Source: Pseudaestuariivita sp.
GTDB taxonomy: Bacteria > Pseudomonadota > Alphaproteobacteria > Rhodobacterales > Rhodobacteraceae
Length of the DNA stretch: 15,910 nucleotides
Assembly: GCA_020629995.1 (NCBI GenBank)
Contig: JAHDCH010000033.1
Coordinates: 1-15,910 of the forward strand
Reading direction: 5' to 3'
Made by a program: the position numbers and the translations under genes. Under the pieces are notes generated by a model. It ran no database searches. It was not told the DNA's origin and worked only from the letters and a program-made list of their open reading frames with translations. This document shows, piece by piece, positions 14,015 through 15,910 of the stretch. Position 1 is the stretch's first letter. Each line of letters starts with the position of its first letter.

Positions 14015-15559
14015 TCAGGTCTTGAGCCGGACGGCCAGCTCGGCACCCAGCGTATTGGCCAGGGATTCAAGGCGCGCCTGTGCGACTTCGCCATACAAAG
14101 GCCAGCTGTCGGGGTTGAGGCTGAGCCGCAAGACACGCTTTTTCGGTGCCCAGTGCAGCGTGCCGATCTTGGTGTCGCGCGACATCCACAGCATCGCGCC
14201 AAAGCGCATCGCCTTGCCCAGCACTTCGGCCTCGAGCCGGGCCTCGGGCGGCAGCAGGTCGATCAGCCCGGCAAAGGGCGACGCCGCCGGGTTGTTGCGG
14301 TACCGGTACATCAGCGCAAGACCCAGATAGACGCGTTCCGAATGGCGCAGCCCGCCCAGGTTGGCGCGGGTGGCGTTGTCAAAGCAGATGTCGGCCCGGT
14401 AGTCGGGATGCGCCCGCCAGGACACATCGTGCAGCAGGCAGGCGGCGCGGATCACGCGCTTGCGCTCGGGCTTGGCGGATTTGAACAGCGGCTCGACAAA
14501 GCTGTAGAGCGTTTTGCCAAAGCCGGGCAGGCGGGCATCCTTGGCCTCGGCAAAGCGGCAGGCCTCGATCAGCGGATCGCGGTCGCGCAGGCGCTGGGGC
14601 ATCTGTTCGTACAGCATGCCCTCGCGGATCCCATAGCTGGACAGTGCGATATCGGCCGGTTTGAAGACCGACAGCAGTTCTTTGAGAACCTCGGCCGCGT
14701 AGGGCACCAGAGCCATCCGGGCGCTGGACAGACCGCAGGCGAGGCGCAGCTCTTCAAGGTCGGCTTCGGCGATATACCGGGCCGTGGCGGTCACATCGCG
14801 GCGGGTCATCCGGTATTCGTGCTGGACGTGCAAAGGATAGTCCTGCCGGTGCATGTCGATCCGCGCCAGCGCCCGCCACGACCCACCCACCAGGAACAGG
14901 CGGTTGGATTGCGGGCCCATATAGTCGGCCAGCTCGGCCACACGAGTGCGGATCGCGGCGCGCCGGGCTTTCTTGCCGCCTTTGAGAGCCTTGAGCTTGA
15001 GCGGCCCGAGGTCCGATGTGATGCGTTTGCCGACCGTCCCGCCCGAGATTTCGGCCAGCTCCATCGACGATCCGCCAATGTCGCAAACCAGGCCATAGGA
15101 TCCGGGCCAGCCCAGCAGGACGCCCTGCGCGGACAGGCGCGCCTCTTCGGCGCCGTCGATGATCCAGACTTTGACGCCTGTCTCATCCTCGATTTCCTGT
15201 GCAAAGGCCGCGCCGTCGGCGGAATCGCGCATCGCGGCGGTGGCGACGGCGGTCAGCGGCGGCAGCCCCATCCCGTCGGCCAGCCGTTTGAAGCGCTGCA
15301 TCGCGGCCAGAGCGCGGGCGCGTCCCGTGGGGTTGAGATAGCCCGTTTCCGACACGCCTTCGCCCAGCGCGCACATGATCTTTTCGTTGTAGAAATAGGC
15401 CGGCGACCGGGCTGCCCCGTCAAACACCACCAGCCGGACCGAGTTGGACCCGATATCAACCACGCCCACCCGCGCCAGGTGCCGTGTCGAGGGATCGTCG
15501 AACAAAGGGCGCCCGAACGGCCCCCAATCGCTGTCCTGGGTGTCGGCTGTGCCGTCCAT
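14015..15559 (-). CDS. ppx: exopolyphosphatase / Ppx-GppA family phosphatase
   Basis: A 514-residue cytoplasmic enzyme of the ASKHA superfamily that releases phosphate from polyphosphate or from pppGpp. N-terminal phosphate-binding loop VVDIGSNSVRLVVFD at 34-47, then TAVATAAMRDS at 103-113, the acidic catalytic region DGAEEARLS at 135-143, and the second phosphate loop VCDIGGSSMEL at 158-168 are all present. The C-terminal part (about 330-514) is the longer helical extension seen in the Ppx rather than the short GppA form, with an HD-like stretch (ACLLHDVSW). The start MDGTADTQ at 15559 is preferred to an ATG at 15580 because GAGGGGG lies 5 bases before it. The gene follows ppk1 with 69 bases between, forming a polyphosphate synthesis and breakdown pair; the two activities on one transcript imply control at the enzyme level. 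Confidence 0.9.
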   Translation of the reverse strand: MDGTADTQDSDWGPFGRPLFDDPSTRHLARVGVVDIGSNSVRLVVFDGAARSPAYFYNEKIMCALGEGVSETGYLNPTGRARALAAMQRFKRLADGMGLPPLTAVATAAMRDSADGAAFAQEIEDETGVKVWIIDGAEEARLSAQGVLLGWPGSYGLVCDIGGSSMELAEISGGTVGKRITSDLGPLKLKALKGGKKARRAAIRTRVAELADYMGPQSNRLFLVGGSWRALARIDMHRQDYPLHVQHEYRMTRRDVTATARYIAEADLEELRLACGLSSARMALVPYAAEVLKELLSVFKPADIALSSYGIREGMLYEQMPQRLRDRDPLIEACRFAEAKDARLPGFGKTLYSFVEPLFKSAKPERKRVIRAACLLHDVSWRAHPDYRADICFDNATRANLGGLRHSERVYLGLALMYRYRNNPAASPFAGLIDLLPPEARLEAEVLGKAMRFGAMLWMSRDTKIGTLHWAPKKRVLRLSLNPDSWPLYGEVAQARLESLANTLGAELAVRLKT

Positions 15560-15564
15560 CACAT

Positions 15565-15571
15565 CCCCCTC
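15565..15571 (-). promoter_or_regulatory. ribosome binding site of ppx, deciding the start
   Basis: Read on the minus strand this is GAGGGGG, 5 bases before the ATG at 15559. It favours that start over the ATG at 15580, which would add seven residues and has no equivalent site. Confidence 0.65.
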
Positions 15572-15628
15572 AGGCTGCATCCGGGGCGACCATGCGCGAA
15601 AAGGCGGGGCGCGGTCAATCGCCGTTGG

Positions 15629-15910
15629 TCATTCCTCGGTATGGGTCAGTTTGGGCACGTCCTTGGCCCCGGCTGACCCACGGCCCGAAAGCGACGGGTT
15701 TTCCATAAAGAACTTGTGGCAGTTGAAGGCAAAAGCGTCCTCGGGCACCTCGGGGCGAGCAAAAGAGCCATCGGGCGCCATGATCCAGCTTTGCGCCACA
15801 TCGGCCAGGTTGGCGGCCATGATCTGGCTGACGATCTGTGCCTTGACGGTTGCGTTGCGGATTTCGATCAGCGTCTCGACCCGGCGGTTCAGGTTGCGGC
15901 CCATCCAGTC
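15629..15910 (-). CDS. ppk1: polyphosphate kinase 1, C-terminal end (partial)
   Basis: The last 93 residues of PPK1, the inner-membrane-associated enzyme that makes polyphosphate from ATP and autophosphorylates on histidine; the gene continues beyond the right edge of the window. DWMGRNLNRRVETLIEIRN at the start is the conserved C2-domain motif (SADWMxRNLxRRVE), and VKAQIVSQIMAANLAD follows. The tail LSGRGSAGAKDVPKLTHTEE is variable. The catalytic histidines and ATP-binding residues are outside the window. It is followed by ppx on the same strand after 69 bases, a common ppk1-ppx arrangement. Confidence 0.93.
   Translation of the reverse strand, partial: DWMGRNLNRRVETLIEIRNATVKAQIVSQIMAANLADVAQSWIMAPDGSFARPEVPEDAFAFNCHKFFMENPSLSGRGSAGAKDVPKLTHTEE

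Noticed and set aside
13979..15676. A 565-codon plus-strand open frame opposite ppx
   Set aside because: It covers ppx almost exactly, starts in the intergenic gap and has no family similarity, whereas ppx on the minus strand has all its motifs.
1..15910. Defence island, prophage or insertion element
   Set aside because: No integrase, transposase, restriction, toxin-antitoxin or phage structural motif was found in any frame, and no target-site duplications were seen around the odd 470-residue gene. The repeat-like palindromes are the only mobile-type signal.

Overview
The window looks like ordinary chromosome of a high-GC alphaproteobacterium, most likely family Rhodobacteraceae (Roseobacter group). 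The reasons are the strongly GC-biased third codon positions, the protein families present (TIGR00282-type phosphoesterase, MltB-like lytic transglycosylase with a twin-arginine start, adjacent ppk1 and ppx) and many start/stop overlaps of the GTGA and ATGA type. The taxonomic call is inference from protein character. No rRNA, tRNA, integrase, transposase or CRISPR array is visible.

Layout. (1) 80-4044, plus strand: a compact run of four genes, namely a YmdB-like metallophosphoesterase, an EamA/DMT permease, an SLC13-type permease with two TrkA-C (RCK_C) domains, and a small UPF0114/YqhA membrane protein. The first three overlap by 4 bases each; the fourth has its own strong ribosome binding site. 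(2) 4051-5829, minus strand: a second, divergent SLC13/TrkA-C permease, converging on the first run with only 6 bases between the stop codons. (3) 5830-6456: a gene-poor stretch with one good RNA-type hairpin. (4) 6457-8540, plus strand: a translationally coupled pair, a DCC-family (DUF393) protein with a CxxC motif and a saccharopine-dehydrogenase-like/DUF4166 fusion. (5) 8578-9318: a YebC/PmpR regulator, followed by two palindromes arranged head to head. (6) 9484-10896, minus strand: an uncharacterised 470-residue protein with a low-complexity Ala/Thr/Ser/His/Tyr tract encoded by degenerate DNA repeats; this is the least explained part of the window. (7) 10970-12214, minus strand: a lipoprotein lytic murein transglycosylase, divergent from (8) 12380-13918, a LysE-type exporter and a second EamA/DMT permease. 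(9) 14015-15910, minus strand: ppx and the 3' end of ppk1, a polyphosphate synthesis/hydrolysis pair in one transcription unit (ppk1 runs off the right edge).

Functionally, five of the thirteen genes are integral-membrane transporters, alongside polyphosphate turnover and cell-wall remodelling. I found no convincing defence system or mobile element. The best candidates for something undescribed are the repeat-bearing 470-residue protein with its neighbouring palindromes, and the coupled DCC/DUF4166 redox pair.
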